This document shows positions 62,042-64,000 of a DNA stretch of 64,000 nucleotides, in pieces. A model generated the notes under the pieces. That model was not told where the DNA came from, ran no database searches, and saw only the letters and a program-made list of their open reading frames with translations. The translations under genes were made by a program, and so were the position numbers. Every line of letters begins with the position of its first letter. Within the stretch, counting starts at the first letter, position 1. Source of the DNA: Saccharopolyspora_D taberi (GTDB lineage Bacteria > Actinomycetota > Actinomycetes > Mycobacteriales > Pseudonocardiaceae); the NCBI RefSeq assembly GCF_039534165.1, contig NZ_BAAAUX010000007.1, positions 62,001-126,000 on the forward strand. The letters run 5' to 3'.

Positions 62042-62079
62042 GCATCCCGCGCGGGCCCGGGAACGTCCGGCGCAGAGCA

Positions 62080-62114
62080 AACGATCGCCGTTCGCGAAGC
62101 GGACGGCGATCGTT
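62080..62114. terminator. Bidirectional terminator between TGase and DUF3040 genes
   Basis: AACGATCGCCGT (62080-62091) and ACGGCGATCGTT (62103-62114) are perfect 12-bp arms with an 11-nt loop, flanked by A and T residues. Confidence 0.8.
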
Positions 62115-62127
62115 GCTGAAAGCCGGA

Positions 62128-62550
62128 TTACTGGTCGAAGCGCTTTCGGAAGCGCTCCTCCATGCGCTGGGTGAACGAGCTGCGGCCCCGTTGCTCGGGC
62201 TTGCGGCGACCACCGCCCGCGGCGGGTTTCCCGCCGCTGCCCTCGGCCTCCGCCTCGGTGTCCTCCCCGCCGCCGCGCATGGCAGACCAAACCATCAATG
62301 TCCCGCCGAACATCACGAGGAAGCCGACCACGCTCACCACGGGGATATCGGCCGGTTTGACCGGTATCACCACGCCGAGCACCAGCAGGATCAACCCCAG
62401 CGCGAACACGGCGATGCCCTGCAGGCGCCGCCGCCGGGAGGGACGGTGCAACCGTCCTCCGCGCACGGTGGAGGCGAACTTCGGATCCTCGGCATAGAGC
62501 GCGCGCTCGATCTGGTCGAGCAGTCGCTGCTCGTGCTCGGAGAGTGGCAT
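62128..62550 (-). CDS. DUF3040 family membrane protein
   Basis: 140 residues from the ATG at 62550 (GGAGGAG upstream). The N-terminal MPLSEHEQRLLDQIERALYAEDPKFAS is diagnostic of DUF3040. Two transmembrane helices (about 48-68 and 72-92) and an Arg/Gly/Glu-rich tail follow. Commonly found near mraZ in actinobacteria; function unknown. Confidence 0.92.
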   Translation of the reverse strand: MPLSEHEQRLLDQIERALYAEDPKFASTVRGGRLHRPSRRRRLQGIAVFALGLILLVLGVVIPVKPADIPVVSVVGFLVMFGGTLMVWSAMRGGGEDTEAEAEGSGGKPAAGGGRRKPEQRGRSSFTQRMEERFRKRFDQ

Positions 62551-62827
62551 GGCTCCTCCTCCGGCACAGTGTCTCAGTGGCGCCGGAGACCCGGAGGGAG
62601 TCTTTCCCTGCGGGCGGGGGATCCGGCGAACGCTTGGGGGCGTCACCCTTGAGGATACGGTTCCGGCGACGCGACGACTACCCGGTCCCGCGACGAGAGC
62701 GACGGGAGTTGCCGACATCATCCCGTCGGGGCAGTGCGCCCGGACCCTTCCCTCACTCGCAGCAAGCGTCCGGCGCGTCCGGCGCACCGCTGGTCCGCTC
62801 GGCGGAGCGTCAGCTGACGGACCGTGA
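62551..62827. other. Intergenic region downstream of the methyltransferase gene
   Basis: 277 bp without a convincing gene. A weak hairpin GGTCCG/CGGACC around 62790-62823 may terminate the methyltransferase transcript. The DUF3040 promoter must lie here but no clear boxes were seen. Confidence 0.4.
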
Positions 62828-63553
62828 TCAGCCGGCCACCCGGCCGATGGCGTGCAGCCTGGAGGCGATCTCCCGCAGCGGCGAGCTGACGGCGGCGGCG
62901 CGCTCCAGCTCGGCCAGCGCGTCCGATCCGGACTCCAGCACCGACCCCGGCACGAGGTCGCTGAGCACGCCCTGGCCCTGGATCAGCTCCACGGTCAGCC
63001 CGGCCTCGGTCATCGACCGCTCCAGACCGGCGGAGTCGAAGCGGCGCAGCAGCGGATCGGTGGTCCCGTCGTCGAGCCTGCCGTCCGGATCCTGGAACAG
63101 CCGCAGCGCCTCGGCGACCCGTCCGGCCAGCGCCCGCCCGAGCACCGCCGCGTGCCGGTTGGCCACCAGCACCGAGACCGCCCCGCCGGGCGCGGTCGCC
63201 GCGGCCATCTCGCGCAGCGCCCCGGCGACGTCGTCGACGACCTCCAGCAGCCCGTGCCCCAGCACCAGGTCGGCGCCGCCTTCCGGGCGCACGACGTGCA
63301 GCGCGTCGGTGTCGCCCTGCAACGGCGTGATCCGGTCGGCCACCCCGGCGTCGCTGGCGCGGCGTTGCAGCGTCGCGAGCGCGTTCGGGCTCGGGTCCAC
63401 CACCGTCACCGCGCATCCCGCGGACGCCAGCGGCACCGCCCACACCCCGCTGCCCCCGCCGACGTCGAGCACCCGCGGCGGCTCGCCGCCCCGGCGCAGG
63501 CGGGCCTGCGCGACTTCGGTTTCCAGCACCTGGTGGACGGCGTCGGATCTCAT
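62828..63553 (-). CDS. Class I SAM-dependent methyltransferase
   Basis: 241 residues. SAM-binding motif RVLDVGGGSGVWAVPLA (27-43), acidic VTVVDPSPNAL (49-59), then GGADLVLGHGLLEVVDD and a C-terminal substrate region. The substrate is not predictable (small molecule, tRNA or protein). TACGCT lies 7 nt before the ATG, so the transcript is probably leaderless. Confidence 0.88.
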   Translation of the reverse strand: MRSDAVHQVLETEVAQARLRRGGEPPRVLDVGGGSGVWAVPLASAGCAVTVVDPSPNALATLQRRASDAGVADRITPLQGDTDALHVVRPEGGADLVLGHGLLEVVDDVAGALREMAAATAPGGAVSVLVANRHAAVLGRALAGRVAEALRLFQDPDGRLDDGTTDPLLRRFDSAGLERSMTEAGLTVELIQGQGVLSDLVPGSVLESGSDALAELERAAAVSSPLREIASRLHAIGRVAG

Positions 63554-63560
63554 GGCTTGC

Positions 63561-63566
63561 AGCGTA
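63561..63566 (-). promoter_or_regulatory. -10 box of a leaderless transcript
   Basis: TACGCT on the minus strand, 7 nt before the ATG at 63553. Confidence 0.5.
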
Positions 63567-63682
63567 ATGGCCGGTCACCCGGGCCCCGCAGCTGGCGTGG
63601 GCTCGTGGATCAGCTGCCCGGCGACCTGGCCTTCGAAGAACCGCAGTCAAAGACGAGTTCGAAGGAGGGTTCCCCGGTTCCG

Positions 63683-63688
63683 TAGGCT
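63683..63688 (+). promoter_or_regulatory. -10 box of a leaderless parA-like transcript
   Basis: TAGGCT lies 6 nt before the GTG at 63695; divergent from the methyltransferase promoter 117 bp away. Confidence 0.5.
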
Positions 63689-63694
63689 ACGGGC

Positions 63695-64000
63695 GTGCAT
63701 ACGGTGGCAGTGCTGAGTCTCAAGGGTGGCGTGGGCAAGACGACCGTGGTGCTCGGCCTCGCATCGGCCGCCATGCGCCGCGGCGTGCGAACCCTGGTCG
63801 TGGACCTGGATCCGCAGTGCAACGCGACCGCGTGCCTGGAGCCGGACGACACCGCCAAGGAACTCGGCGACGTCCTCGCCGACCCGACCCCGGAGGTCCT
63901 GCGCGCCGCGGTCGCGCCCAGCGCCTGGGGTGAGGAGGTCGACGTGCTGGTCGGCTCCGAGGACGGCGAGCTGCACAACGGCCACCACCCCGACGACGGG
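63695..64000 (+). CDS. ParA-family ATPase (3' end beyond window)
   Basis: 102 codons from the GTG at 63695 to the window edge. Deviant Walker A KGGVGKTT (10-17) with a signature lysine, and DLDPQCNAT (about 40-48), as in ParA/Soj/MinD-type ATPases. Chromosomal parA normally lies near oriC with parB, so this is more likely an orphan ParA-like ATPase. The full domain cannot be assessed. Confidence 0.85.
   Translation, partial: MHTVAVLSLKGGVGKTTVVLGLASAAMRRGVRTLVVDLDPQCNATACLEPDDTAKELGDVLADPTPEVLRAAVAPSAWGEEVDVLVGSEDGELHNGHHPDDG

Overview
The window is high-GC actinobacterial chromosome, most like Pseudonocardiaceae (Saccharopolyspora or a relative). Pointers are the split pntAA/pntAB/pntB, an AftA-type arabinofuranosyltransferase, the Wag31-YggT-SepF-YggS-PgeF-FtsZ gene order, a SAM-IV riboswitch, an ileS T-box leader of actinobacterial type, and many GTG starts with ATGA/GTGA overlaps. 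The genus is inferred from gene content and was not tested.

Layout: 1-3.4 kb holds NAD synthesis (nadB cut by the window edge, nadA) and a divergent Nudix/wHTH NrtR-like regulator, whose promoter lies inside a perfect 7-bp inverted repeat. 3.4-10.1 kb holds envelope and miscellaneous genes: Lon-N protein, Gln/Pro-rich membrane protein, GNAT, DUF2567, AftA, then a terminator fused to eight exact-length 15-bp tandem repeats, then a cytochrome P450. 10.2-20 kb holds dnaE, an HTH/low-complexity protein, a hairpin-rich intergenic region, the proton-translocating transhydrogenase, rluD and lspA. 20-30.6 kb holds a SAM-IV-controlled class V aminotransferase, T-box-controlled ileS, and the distal division genes wag31, yggT, sepF, yggS, pgeF and ftsZ, all on the minus strand.

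30.8-41.1 kb is the accessory part. About 10.5 kb separates ftsZ from ftsQ, which are normally neighbours: an SDR, a WYL regulator, 500 bp of nested repeats, a sugar ABC importer without its own ATPase, a 791-residue ABC importer with lipoprotein receptor, permease and ATPase in one chain, a DUF1989 protein, and a reductase-less bacterial nitric oxide synthase directly behind ftsQ. An exact 20-bp direct repeat brackets the ABC/DUF1989 part.

41.1-57 kb is the main dcw cluster read leftward: mraZ (with four 10-bp-spaced MraZ boxes over its promoter), rsmH, a 40-codon coupled microgene, ftsL, ftsI, an opposite-strand secreted CHAP/NlpC-like protein, murE, a 44-codon coupled microgene, murF, mraY, murD, ftsW, murG, murC and ftsQ. 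57.4-62 kb is a MoxR/DUF58/transglutaminase operon read rightward. DUF3040, a methyltransferase and the start of a ParA-type ATPase close the window.

A theme across the window is leaderless expression: at least eight genes have a TANNNT -10 box only 6-8 nt before the start codon and no Shine-Dalgarno sequence, whereas genes inside operons have strong GGAGG sites.
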